Shown here one piece after another: positions 9,832-17,820 of a stretch of 64,000 bases of DNA. Under the pieces are notes generated by a model. It had not been told where the DNA came from. It searched no databases and saw only the letters and a list, made by a program, of their open reading frames with translations. This DNA comes from Planctomycetaceae bacterium (GTDB taxonomy: Bacteria > Planctomycetota > Planctomycetia > Pirellulales > Lacipirellulaceae). A program made the translations under genes and the position numbers. How positions within the stretch are numbered: position 1 is the stretch's first letter; every line of letters starts with the position of its first letter. The stretch covers positions 62,001 through 126,000 of the forward strand of contig PABB01000075.1 in NCBI GenBank assembly GCA_002702655.1, written 5' to 3'.

Positions 9832-11574
9832 CTACACCGGGAACTCGGGGAATACTTTGGTCAATTCTTCCTTCAAGTAGGTTTTCACATCGCGAGCGCT
9901 GTCGAGCGCGAGCGATCGCTTGGCGACTTTCTCGCATTGTTTGATCGAGACGCTGCGGCAGACGCGCTTGATTTCCGGCACCGCCGCGGGGGTGACGCTC
10001 ATGCTGCGCAGGCCGAGGCCCAGCAGCAGCATCGTGTACATCGGGTTGCCGCACATCTGTCCGCACATGCTGATCGGGACGTCCGCCTTCTTGGCCGCCG
10101 AGATCGACATCTGAATCAGCCGCAGCACCGACGGGTCCGACGCCGTGTACAGGCTGGCCACGTCCTTGTTGCTGCGGTCGACGGCCAAGCAATACTGGAC
10201 GAGATCGTTCGTGCCAATCGAAAAGAAATCGACTTCGTGCACGAACATGTCCATCATGACCACGGCGGCGGGCGTCTCGACCATCATGCCGACCTTCATG
10301 TCGCGATCGAACGGGACGCCGGCTTCCTCCAGATCCTCCATGGCGTCGGCCAAGACCATCTTGGCCTGGCGCAGCTCCAACAGCGTGGCAATCAGCGGGA
10401 ACATCAAGCGGATGTTCCCATGCGCGCTGGCCCGGAGCACGGCCCGCAGTTGCTTGCGGAACAGGTCGCGGTTTTTCAGCGCCAGCCGAATGCTGCGCAG
10501 GCCGAGGAACGGATTGCGTTCGTCCTCGGGATCGGGCAGCGTGTTGAGCTTGTCGGCGCCCAGGTCCAGCGTGCGGATCACGACCGGGTGGTCGCGCATG
10601 GCCTCGGCGACTTCCGAGTACGCCGCGTAATGGGCTTCCTCGCTGGGGTCGTCGTCGCGGCCCAAGTAGAGAAACTCGGTGCGATACAGGCCGATGCCAT
10701 CGGCGCCCCGATCGAGGCATTGTTGCACCTCGGCGGGGAACTCGATGTTGCCCAGCAGTTGGATGCGCTCGCCGCTGGTTGTTTCGGCGGGCAGCTCGCG
10801 CAATTGTTCCAGCTTGGCCGCGAGCGAACGCTGCTCCTCGACCTCGTGCCGGTAGCGGGCGAGCGTCTCCTCGTCGGGGCTGAGGATCACCATGCCCTGA
10901 TCGCCGTCGATGACGACGGTCTCGCCGCCGGAGACGTCGGTCAGGAAGCCGCCAATGCCGACCACCGCGGGGATTCCCAGGCCCTCGGCGACGATGGCGG
11001 TGTGGCTGCCCGGGCCGCCGACTTCGGTGGCCAGCCCCAGCACGAACTGCGGGTTCAGGTTGGCCGTCTCGCTGGGCGTGAGGTTGCGGGCCAGGACCAG
11101 CACGGGGGACGTGACTTGCGAGAGTTCCTCGCGACGTTGCCCCAGCAGGTTGCGGAGGATGCGCTTCTCGATGTCGAAAATGTCGTTGGCCCGCTCCGAC
11201 ATGTACTCGCCTTCGATTTCCTGGAAGGCTTTGGCGTACCGGCGGAGCGAGCGGCTCACGGCGTATTCGGGCGAGTAGTGCCGGTTCCGCACGAGGTCGG
11301 CGACCTCTTCGCGCAGCCGCCGATCGGTGAGCATCTGCAGGTGAGCCGAAAAGATCGCGGCGTATTCGTCGCCGAGCTGGTGCTGGACTCGATCGCGGTT
11401 GCGCTCGACTTCGGCGGACGCGGCGTTGAGGGCGCGTTCCAGTCGCTGCAGTTCTTCATCGACTGCGTCGCGCGGCAGGAATCGCCGAGGGATGCGGAAT
11501 CCCTCGTTGTCGACGACAAGCGCTTCGCCGATGGCGACGCCCGGCGAAACGGCGATGCCCTGCAACCGTTGCAT
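9832..11574 (-). CDS. ptsI: PTS enzyme I (phosphoenolpyruvate-protein phosphotransferase)
   Basis: Enzyme I moves phosphate from PEP to HPr. The 580-residue length and the start MQRLQGIAVSPGVAIGEALV fit classical enzyme I, without the GAF domain of the nitrogen-type PtsP. The phosphorylated histidine is in GGPGSHTAIVAEGLGIPAVV near residue 190 (most enzymes read G-G-x-T-S-H). The PEP-binding barrel shows GIGLYRTEFLYL, FLGLRSIRLAL, VGMMVETPAAV, FSIGTNDLVQY and the catalytic cysteine in ISMCGQMCGNP. It is the last gene of a minus-strand set hpf-ptsN-HPr-ptsI, 257 bases after HPr. No sugar-specific EIIB/EIIC is nearby, so the phosphorelay is probably regulatory. Confidence 0.97.
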   Translation of the reverse strand: MQRLQGIAVSPGVAIGEALVVDNEGFRIPRRFLPRDAVDEELQRLERALNAASAEVERNRDRVQHQLGDEYAAIFSAHLQMLTDRRLREEVADLVRNRHYSPEYAVSRSLRRYAKAFQEIEGEYMSERANDIFDIEKRILRNLLGQRREELSQVTSPVLVLARNLTPSETANLNPQFVLGLATEVGGPGSHTAIVAEGLGIPAVVGIGGFLTDVSGGETVVIDGDQGMVILSPDEETLARYRHEVEEQRSLAAKLEQLRELPAETTSGERIQLLGNIEFPAEVQQCLDRGADGIGLYRTEFLYLGRDDDPSEEAHYAAYSEVAEAMRDHPVVIRTLDLGADKLNTLPDPEDERNPFLGLRSIRLALKNRDLFRKQLRAVLRASAHGNIRLMFPLIATLLELRQAKMVLADAMEDLEEAGVPFDRDMKVGMMVETPAAVVMMDMFVHEVDFFSIGTNDLVQYCLAVDRSNKDVASLYTASDPSVLRLIQMSISAAKKADVPISMCGQMCGNPMYTMLLLGLGLRSMSVTPAAVPEIKRVCRSVSIKQCEKVAKRSLALDSARDVKTYLKEELTKVFPEFPV

Positions 11575-11831
11575 ACGATGCTCGCGGCAACGAACCCGTA
11601 GCGGCTTCGGCGGCAGGCGAGGCGTGGGATGAAAGGGCTGACGGCGCGGCGGTCGCGCGTTAGAGCCGGCGGCGAATCGGCGACCGCGCGCGGCAGCGGG
11701 CCAACGCGGTCAGAATGGTCAGTTGGGCTTTCATCGGTCACGGCCCCGGCGTGCGCGCGTGTGCGGCGCGGGGTTCGCTGGCTTGGTTTGGTCGCGGCCG
11801 TCGCCGGTATCTGCGGAGCCCCGGAAATTGA

Positions 11832-12149
11832 TCAGGGGGCCCCGTCGGCGTCGGCGTCGCGACGGGTGGTTTGCGGATTCTCGAAATCGTTCTCGATCAG
11901 TTGCGCCAATGCGTTGATCGCATCCTCGGCATCGGCCCCGCGAGCCGTGAGCCGAATCTCGGCCCCGGGAGCGGCGCCCAGGGTCAGCATGTTCAGGATG
12001 CTTTTCGCGTCGACGCAGACGCTTTCGTAGACGACTTGAATCTCCGACTCAAAACTCATCGCCAGGCGCGAAAACACCTCGGCCGGCCGCAGGTGCAAAC
12101 CATGCTCGCCGGTGACTTTGACGGTGCGCTCGACGACTGGCATGTCCAT
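11832..12149 (-). CDS. ptsH: HPr-like phosphocarrier protein
   Basis: A small cytoplasmic phosphocarrier taking phosphate from enzyme I. The active-site histidine is in GEHGLHLRPAEVF (family form G-x-H-A-R-P-A), and the regulatory serine position is kept in DAKSILNMLTLGA, so HPr kinase control is conceivable. After the normal end of the fold there is an extra acidic tail of about 20 residues (TTRRDADADGAP end). The start is uncertain: an in-frame ATG lies at 12176, but the domain begins only after MDMPVVERTVKV, so I favour 12149 or 12143. None has a clear ribosome binding site; translation may be coupled to ptsN, whose stop is a few dozen bases upstream. Confidence 0.93.
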   Translation of the reverse strand: MDMPVVERTVKVTGEHGLHLRPAEVFSRLAMSFESEIQVVYESVCVDAKSILNMLTLGAAPGAEIRLTARGADAEDAINALAQLIENDFENPQTTRRDADADGAP

Positions 12150-12200
12150 CGATAGGCGTTCGTGCCGGCGGCGCATCGCCGCCGACGCTTCGTTATGGTT

Positions 12201-12677
12201 CTATTGATTGAATTTGTTGTTGTCCGCCTCTTCCAGCAGTTGCCAGACGTCTTCGGGTTGCTTCGTCTGTTGCAGAAAGCGGCAGAACGTATCGTCGCGC
12301 AGTTGCCGGGAGATGTTCTCCAGCGCCCGCAGGTGATCGCCCGGCCGATCCGGCGGCGACACGAGCAGGAACAGCAAATGCACCTTTTCGCCGTCCAGGC
12401 TGTCGAAGTCGACGCCCTCTTCGCTGACCGCCACCGCGCCGACCAGCTCGTTGACGCTGGGGTGCTTGGTGTGGGGGACGGCAACGCCGCGGCCGATGCC
12501 GGTGCTGCCCAGTTCCTCGCGCTTCAGGATCGCTTCGACAATGCTGTCAAACTGGTCTTGCGCGATCTTGCCGGATTCCAGCAGCGAGTTCGCCATCTGC
12601 TTGATGACGTCCTCCTTCACGTCCGCTTCGATGTTCGTGCGAATGGCCTCGCGGCAGATGAAATCTACAAACTTCAT
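12201..12677 (-). CDS. ptsN: PTS EIIA-type protein, nitrogen-PTS class (PtsN-like)
   Basis: The 158-residue protein belongs to the EIIA mannitol/fructose/Ntr fold. The phosphorylated histidine lies in [16 protein letters not shown] at about residue 70. Next come [31 protein letters not shown] and a C-terminal [16 protein letters not shown] helix, as in PtsN. Position directly after hpf is the classical place of ptsN in many bacteria, where it acts as a regulatory end point of the phosphorelay rather than in sugar uptake. Here HPr and enzyme I follow in the same direction, making a self-contained relay. Start is the ATG at 12677. Confidence 0.94.
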   Translation of the reverse strand: MKFVDFICREAIRTNIEADVKEDVIKQMANSLLESGKIAQDQFDSIVEAILKREELGSTGIGRGVAVPHTKHPSVNELVGAVAVSEEGVDFDSLDGEKVHLLFLLVSPPDRPGDHLRALENISRQLRDDTFCRFLQQTKQPEDVWQLLEEADNNKFNQ

Positions 12678-12804
12678 ATCCAGGGGTACCTTGTTACTTT
12701 AATCGTTGTGTGCTTGCCGAGACGCGCTCGGCGGATGTTCGGTGGGGACGAGCGGGCGACTCGCGGCGGAGCCGCTGCTGCGGAGTGTGGCCGCGCTGGC
12801 GCCT

Positions 12805-13170
12805 TCAGTCGTCGATTTCTTCTTCGACGGGCTCGTCCGCGGCGGGCATTTCTTGACGCTTGGCCTGCGGATCGCGACTGCGCTCGTGAATTCGCTCCTT
12901 GTGCTTGCGAAGTTGCTGTTCGATCTTCTGGACGGCCGACTCCACGGCCGACAGCAGACTCTCCGCCTGTTCGTGAGCGACCAAGTCGTGCAGATGCTCT
13001 GCCGACACGAGCAGGTCGACTTTCGGCTTCTGTTCGTCCTTCAAATCGACCGTCAGTTCAATGGCCGTCAGGCGGTCGAAAAACCGGGTGAGCTTCTCTG
13101 CTTTCGCCGCCAGCTTGGCCTTGGAAGACTCGCTCAACTGGCCGTGACGGGTCGAAATGTTGATCTGCAC
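12805..13170 (-). CDS. hpf: Short ribosome hibernation promoting factor
   Basis: The 121-residue protein is a short HPF/RaiA. It begins MQINISTRHGQLSESSKAKL and contains the family's beta-alpha-beta core (LTAIELTVDLKDEQKPKVDLLVSA) and the second helix EQAESLLSAVESAVQKIEQQLRKHKERIHE. It would bind the 30S decoding centre in stationary phase and promote 100S dimers. The long-form dimerisation domain is absent; a 20-residue acidic tail (DEPVEEEIDD) follows instead. Start is a GTG at 13170 with GGAG eight bases upstream. It heads the hpf-ptsN-HPr-ptsI cluster, with a candidate promoter at 13302-13330. Confidence 0.93.
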   Translation of the reverse strand: MQINISTRHGQLSESSKAKLAAKAEKLTRFFDRLTAIELTVDLKDEQKPKVDLLVSAEHLHDLVAHEQAESLLSAVESAVQKIEQQLRKHKERIHERSRDPQAKRQEMPAADEPVEEEIDD

Positions 13171-13301
13171 TAATATATCTCCGTGACGAATCCTGCCTGC
13201 CGGCGTGGCGCCGCCCAGTCACTGATTTCCCAGACGCGAAATTCGCGGATTGGCGAGCCGACGCCGCTTGCGGGCGGTCCGGGTCGGCTCCACAGCCCCG
13301 T

Positions 13302-13330
13302 ATTCTAGCGATTCGCCCCAGACCCCACAA
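13302..13330 (-). promoter_or_regulatory. Candidate sigma-70 promoter for hpf-pts cluster
   Basis: On the minus strand TTGTGG (13330-13325) is followed by a 17-base spacer and TAGAAT (13307-13302). The predicted start site near 13295 leaves a leader of about 125 bases before hpf. Confidence 0.5.
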
Positions 13331-13440
13331 ACCGGCTTGTCAGCAGGGTTTGCAGCGGCTGCGGCAAGCCGAGGGCCCGCCCGCCGCAAGTTGGGGGGAC
13401 GAAATTGCCCGCACGTCGGCGGCGGGCCATGTGACGCTGG

Positions 13441-15975
13441 CTACGGGCCGGTCTTCTGCTGCGGCAGCAAATCGCCGTCGTCGAATCGCTTCCAGATGAC
13501 TCGCAGGGTCCGCGCCCGCTGATCGGCCGTCCGTTCGGGGCGGTAGCCGAAGCCCGCGGTCCCGGTCAATTCGCACAGGTTGTGGAACGCCAGCACGCGG
13601 AAATCGAGGTCGTCGTGGTCGAGATTCCGCAGCAGCCCCGCCACGGGGCCGGCTTGAATGGCCTCGTCCGTGGCGCCGATGTCGTCGCTGCTGTAGCCGA
13701 TGATCATGGCCATCAGCTCGGCCGCATCCCGTTCGCCGCGGCGCGAAACCAGGGCGTCCTGCAGTGCCGCGGCGGCCCGAGGGTCTTCGGCCAGGGTTTG
13801 CCGCGTCGTCTCGATCAGTCGTTTCCAGTACGCCTTCTGATCCGTATCTCCCAGCGCCTTGACCATCGGTTCGAAAAGGTCGACGTAGGCGGCCACTTGG
13901 GCGGCCAGGGTGCGGACTTCGCGCTGCCGACCGGCGCCGTCGGGATCGCTCAGCTCGAGCAGGGCGATATTCACGGGGGCGCCCCGCCGTAGCTCGGGCG
14001 CCACGCGTTTTTGCGCGGTCCGCTGGACGGCGGTGACCACCTCGTGGTCAATCCAGGCCGGCAATTCGTCCATCGCCGCGGTCGGCTGGTCGGCGCCATC
14101 GGCTGTGATCCACTGCGCTGGCGCCATCCGTTGCTCGCTGGCGCCGTTCAGGTTGAATTGCCCGCTGCCGGAGGTCAGGAACCACGCGATCGTCCGCGGC
14201 GCGCCGCCCGGTTGGGGGTCGACGCCGGGACGGAATTCGGCGGAGACCTCCACGGCCAACGTGGACGACGGCTCGAGCTGGAAGATCCGCGACTGGTCGC
14301 CGGCGACCAACTCGATGCGATTGCCGTTGAGCCCCGCGTTGATGACCATCCGCCCGCGGGGGACCTCCAGGGTCATGTCGACCGGCGGGTCGCCGGGCAG
14401 ATTCGCCGCCCGCATGACGTGCAGCTCGGTCCCGCCGCCGAGGTAGATGTTAGCGTCCTGCAGATTGACCATGGTGCGGAAGGTGGGCGGCACGAGCAGG
14501 TTGGCCTCGTCGCCCAGCGGCGTGCGGGGCGGCAGGCGGACCCACTGACCCAGGTCGCCGTCGTAGGCCAGCAGGATGTCGTTGACGCCCATCATGCCCA
14601 GATACGTGCCGAGCGGCCGGGCAGGGTCGTCGGCGACGGGCTCCGTGTCGGCGTCCCGTGGTTCGGTCTCGTCGCCGTCGGCCATGGGCAGCGATTCGCC
14701 GCTGGGGATCGGCGGCGGCGTATCGCCAGTTGGGACGTCGATCGCGCCGCCCAGTTCGTCAGGCATTACCGGGCCGCCGGGAATGGTGGCGCCGGCCGCG
14801 GCGGCGGGCTGGTCGTCGCCCATGTCGGGCTCGTCGGCCCCGACGATCGGTATCCCGGGCGTCGAGTCGTCCGCCGGTCCGGGGACGTCGAACTCGTCGT
14901 CGCCAACTTCGTCGTTCATTTCTGGCCCGGGCTCCACGGGCGGCTCGACATCGCCGCCGGGCGCCATGGCCGGCGGGAGTTCGTCGTCGCCGACTTCATT
15001 GCGCAGCGGCTCGTCGAACACGGGGGCTGCGGCAGCGGCGGAGCCGTCGGGCTCCTCATCGACAGTTGGCGCCGCGTCGGAATCGTCGCCGGGCTCATCG
15101 GCGGGCGGCGGCGTGGGGACGAACGCCGGCGCTTCGCCGCCGGACTCGGCGGGAAGAGGGGAGTCGCTCGCGCCAATTGCACCTATGTCGCCGGCTCCTG
15201 TTTCGATTTCGGCATTGGCGGCTTCGTTCGCATCTATCTTCGCCACCTCCGAGGGTGGCTCCTGGTCTTTCCAAGGCCACAAAAACACCACCAGACCGCC
15301 GGCGATCATCGCGGCGATGGCGGTGTACATCAGCCGCCGCTTTTTGCGGCGGGTCTCGGCGGCGACGCGCAGATAGTCCGGCAGATCATGGTGGTCGGGG
15401 GCCGCCGCCACGGTCGCGGCCGCTTTCGGCTGTGCGCTCGGCTCGGCGGCAGCGACCGGCGCTGCGGGAGCCGGCGGGGCGGAGGGCGTTTCGGGCTCGG
15501 CGCCGGGCATCGCGTGGGCCGGTTCGATTCGCAGCGACTGGGCCGGTTGGGCGTCGGCGCCCGCCAGCCGGTAGATCCGTTGCCGCAAGTCCTGATCCAC
15601 CTCGGCCGGCTCGCGCAATACCATGGCCAACACGTGGTGGGCCGAAACCGCCTCGGCCAGCAGCATGTCGCCCTTGTCGCCGGGGGCCAAGCACGCCCGC
15701 TCGAACTCCGCCACGGCCTCGGGCGAGAGGGTGTTGTCCAGGTACTCCGCCATGGTGTTGGCGTCGTCAAAGTCGTTGCCCCCATGCAGGTCGCCGCCGT
15801 CGCCGGCCGCAGGATCGGGGGCGCCCAGCCGCAACCGGCGCGAAGCGTCCCGCGAGCGATGAATCAGCTCCGTGGCGAAGTCGCTCGCCTCGATCTTGCG
15901 GGTCAGCTCCTCGTGGTCCGCGGGGTCGAGGATGTCGTCCATGTAGGCTAGCAGGGTTCGCAGCGTCAGACGCAT
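13441..15975 (-). CDS. Large single-pass membrane protein with acidic proline-rich linker, unknown function
   Basis: The 844-residue protein is not a family I can name. Its N-terminal 140 residues contain two similar helical units, LLAYMDDILDPADHEELTRK and MAEYLDNTLSPEAVAEFERA, which look like the anti-sigma/zinc-finger-like heads of planctomycete regulators but lack cysteines. An alanine/proline linker follows, then RRKKRRLMYTAIAAMIAGG, one membrane helix at about 216-235. Next come about 260 residues dominated by D, E, P and G, and a C-terminal domain of about 350 residues with beta-sandwich character (FecR-like stretches such as ELHVMRAANLPGDP and LEPSSTLAVEVSAEF). I chose the ATG at 15975 over a TTG at 15999. 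It may be a membrane-bound sensor or envelope scaffold. Confidence 0.75.
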   Translation of the reverse strand: MRLTLRTLLAYMDDILDPADHEELTRKIEASDFATELIHRSRDASRRLRLGAPDPAAGDGGDLHGGNDFDDANTMAEYLDNTLSPEAVAEFERACLAPGDKGDMLLAEAVSAHHVLAMVLREPAEVDQDLRQRIYRLAGADAQPAQSLRIEPAHAMPGAEPETPSAPPAPAAPVAAAEPSAQPKAAATVAAAPDHHDLPDYLRVAAETRRKKRRLMYTAIAAMIAGGLVVFLWPWKDQEPPSEVAKIDANEAANAEIETGAGDIGAIGASDSPLPAESGGEAPAFVPTPPPADEPGDDSDAAPTVDEEPDGSAAAAAPVFDEPLRNEVGDDELPPAMAPGGDVEPPVEPGPEMNDEVGDDEFDVPGPADDSTPGIPIVGADEPDMGDDQPAAAAGATIPGGPVMPDELGGAIDVPTGDTPPPIPSGESLPMADGDETEPRDADTEPVADDPARPLGTYLGMMGVNDILLAYDGDLGQWVRLPPRTPLGDEANLLVPPTFRTMVNLQDANIYLGGGTELHVMRAANLPGDPPVDMTLEVPRGRMVINAGLNGNRIELVAGDQSRIFQLEPSSTLAVEVSAEFRPGVDPQPGGAPRTIAWFLTSGSGQFNLNGASEQRMAPAQWITADGADQPTAAMDELPAWIDHEVVTAVQRTAQKRVAPELRRGAPVNIALLELSDPDGAGRQREVRTLAAQVAAYVDLFEPMVKALGDTDQKAYWKRLIETTRQTLAEDPRAAAALQDALVSRRGERDAAELMAMIIGYSSDDIGATDEAIQAGPVAGLLRNLDHDDLDFRVLAFHNLCELTGTAGFGYRPERTADQRARTLRVIWKRFDDGDLLPQQKTGP

Positions 15976-16138
15976 GGCGTGGTCTCGCAATCTCGGCAAG
16001 CAATTCGGAAGCGGGGGCGACCGCCGGCGCGCAGTGGCGGCCTTCTATCAGAGTTAGTGGCGCACCGCGCGCGAGTTCGTGCAAGAAACCCGCAAGAATT
16101 CGCAACTTGCTTCGCGGTAAGAGATTGCGCGCCGAGAT

Positions 16139-16417
16139 TCAGCGGTCGCGAGGGCTTGAGAAGGCCGCCAACGCCAGAACCGAGGCCGCGGCCAGGAATC
16201 CGGCGACCAGTCCCGGATGCAGGCGGGGCGGGGCGCTCCGCTGGCCGACGACCAGCATGTCGCGGCGTTCCCAGCCGTCGACCGTGCGGACCCAGTCGGC
16301 TGGCGCCGTTGTCGCGGCTGGCCCCGCCGCGCCGCGACGACCGCGGGTCATCTGCGCGCTGGTCACCGCCGTGGCCAGGGCCGAGACGATCAACAATGTG
16401 GCGAGCAGGCGGGACAC
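16139..16417 (-). CDS. Small predicted exported membrane protein, unknown
   Basis: A 92-residue product begins (GTG at 16417) with MSRLLATLLIVSALATAVTS, a good signal peptide or membrane anchor. It continues with an arginine/alanine-rich section, a WVRTVDGWERRDML motif and a second hydrophobic helix PGLVAGFLAAASVLALAAF near the C terminus. It matches no family I recognise. It is the gene immediately upstream of the large 844-residue membrane protein on the same strand, 163 bases away. Confidence 0.55.
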   Translation of the reverse strand: MSRLLATLLIVSALATAVTSAQMTRGRRGAAGPAATTAPADWVRTVDGWERRDMLVVGQRSAPPRLHPGLVAGFLAAASVLALAAFSSPRDR

Positions 16418-17058
16418 GAGAGCGACTCAGGGCGGGCGAGAGGAGCGAAAGGCTGTTTCGCCGTCCCAGTCGCAACAGCCGCGCCGCCGCCGGGGCGGTC
16501 GCCGTCGAGCCTGCTTTTACCGGGGTTTTTCGTCCCGGGCCACGCGCCACGTGGCGATTTCGCCACGTGGCGGCGGGCGCCCGCGTTGCCGGATCGCAAC
16601 ACGCGTGGCGGTTGAGAACGGGGCGCCACGGCTCTGCGAGCGGCGCCCGGGAGCCGCGTGAGGCGTCAGACTTTTGATTCTCCCGTGCACGGCACGCGGA
16701 GTCTCCGCTCCGTCGAAACACGGTCTCTGCCGCCGCAGGGTTTGCCTGGTTGCGCGCAGCGGCAGAACCCGGCAACTCGATTTTCGAGCCGTTACTCGCG
16801 TGGCCATTTGCAGTTGCGACGCGAGTTGGCGCGCCGTTTTGGCCGCGCGCACCACGGCGTGTAAAATTCAATCGTGCCGCATTGGCGCTCGGTTGACGAG
16901 CGGCGACGCGTCGCAAGCTTTTCCGGTTCAGCGGAGCTGAGCCGAACCGCTATTCAGCATGTCTCGACCGATTTCACTTGGCCGTTGTCGCCACGCGTGC
17001 TGCGCACTTCAGGATCGCGCTGCTGCCTGCGACGACCGGCTCGCCGCATTTGCTCCCC
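16418..17058. other. Divergent intergenic region with palindromes
   Basis: The 641 bases between the small membrane protein (minus) and the TPR gene (plus) hold a doubled 12-bp palindrome (16545-16572) and a GGGCGCC/GGCGCCC inverted repeat around 16620-16650. No supported gene. Confidence 0.5.
16545..16572. repeat. Two tandem copies of a 12-bp palindrome
   Basis: CGCCACGTGGCG occurs twice in direct succession, separated by ATTT. Each copy is a perfect palindrome with a CACGTG core, so the pair can form two small cruciforms or one 12-bp hairpin. It sits about 130 bases upstream of the small membrane-protein gene and could be a dimer-of-dimers operator. Confidence 0.7.
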
Positions 17059-17565
17059 ATGAACGCGACCCAGCGTCGGCGCATCACGCGCGTCCTCCGC
17101 GAAGCGGAAGGGTATCTCGAACTTGGCATGTCGCAGCACGCGTTGTTGCGATTGCAGAAGAATGGCACGCTGATCCACAGCGATGCCCGCGGCTGCTACT
17201 TGCTGGGCGAAACGCTCCGCGAGTTGCACCGCTATCGTCAGGCGATCTACCCGCTGCGGCGGAGCCTGGAGCTGATTCCTGATGACGTGAACGTCCACAT
17301 GGCCCTGGCGTGGTGCTACAAGCGCACGGGTCGATTGGAAACGGCCATCGAGTTGTTGGAGCACGCGCTGACGATCGAACCGGGCGCCGCGATTCTGCAC
17401 TACAACCTGGCGTGCTACTGGAGCCTGGCCCGCGACCGTCGTCGCACGCTGCAGCACCTGGCCGCGGCGCTGGAGATCGACGGCAACTTTCGCGATTTCG
17501 TGTGGGACGAGCCAGACTTCGACGCGATGCGCGCCGATCCGCTGTTTCAAAGCCTGACGGCGTGA
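17059..17565 (+). CDS. Tetratricopeptide repeat protein
   Basis: The 168-residue protein is built of about four TPR units: a divergent one around YLELGMSQHALLRL, then CYLLGETLRELHRYRQAIYP, MALAWCYKRTGRLETAIELL and LHYNLACYWSLARDRRRTLQ. Each has the usual small/large residue pattern with A, G or Y at helix positions. It ends with DEPDFDAMRADPLFQSL, a motif common at the end of planctomycete TPR proteins, where the last line resembles D-x-D-F-x-x-L-R-x-D-P-x-F. No signal peptide is seen, so it is probably a cytoplasmic protein-protein adaptor. I chose the ATG at 17059 (MNATQRRRITRVLREAEG); a GTG or ATG upstream would add low-complexity residues. A hairpin terminator follows at 17584. Confidence 0.88.
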   Translation: MNATQRRRITRVLREAEGYLELGMSQHALLRLQKNGTLIHSDARGCYLLGETLRELHRYRQAIYPLRRSLELIPDDVNVHMALAWCYKRTGRLETAIELLEHALTIEPGAAILHYNLACYWSLARDRRRTLQHLAAALEIDGNFRDFVWDEPDFDAMRADPLFQSLTA

Positions 17566-17583
17566 AACCAAAGGCAGAAGGGG

Positions 17584-17618
17584 GAATGGGGAAGGGCAGG
17601 TCCCCATTCTCCTTTTGT
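17584..17618 (+). terminator. Rho-independent terminator after TPR gene
   Basis: GAATGGGGA (17584-17592) pairs perfectly with TCCCCATTC (17601-17609) over an 8-base loop, followed by TCCTTTTGTTC. It lies 18 bases after the TPR stop. Confidence 0.7.
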
Positions 17619-17621
17619 TCA

Positions 17622-17688
17622 TGGTCAGTTGTGGAGAGGCTGGGCATCTGCCGGCCATACCCCGCCACTGACAACGGCCAACTGACCA
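17622..17688. repeat. Short inverted repeat TGGTCAGTTG
   Basis: TGGTCAGTTG at 17622-17631 is mirrored by CAACTGACCA at 17679-17688. It belongs to the same type of intergenic inverted repeats as the ATTGGTCATT copies at 44345-44429. Confidence 0.55.
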
Positions 17689-17698
17689 GGGACCAACG

Positions 17699-17732
17699 AA
17701 AAAACCCGACCGGCGCCGGGGCGCCGATCGGG
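17699..17732 (-). terminator. Rho-independent terminator after the BBP7-type gene
   Basis: CCCGA-C-CGGCGC (17705-17716) pairs with GCGCCG-A-TCGGG (17721-17732) with one mismatch. On the minus strand the hairpin is followed by six T residues. It lies about 90 bases after the stop at 17821. Confidence 0.85.
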
Positions 17733-17820
17733 CGGGGGAAACGGAGTTCGTCGTTCGGGCTGGTCGGCCCGTCGTTCTTCTCGGCAAGTCAGGCTCAAGA
17801 GCCCGAGCTGCGGTCGATCG

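Noticed and set aside
9937-11601. Open frame of 554 codons on the plus strand opposite enzyme I
   Set aside because: Mirror frame of a gene with intact catalytic motifs.
14011-15951. Open frame of 646 codons on the plus strand opposite the 844-residue membrane protein
   Set aside because: The glycine/arginine/valine-rich product mirrors the acidic low-complexity linker and has no signal or domain.
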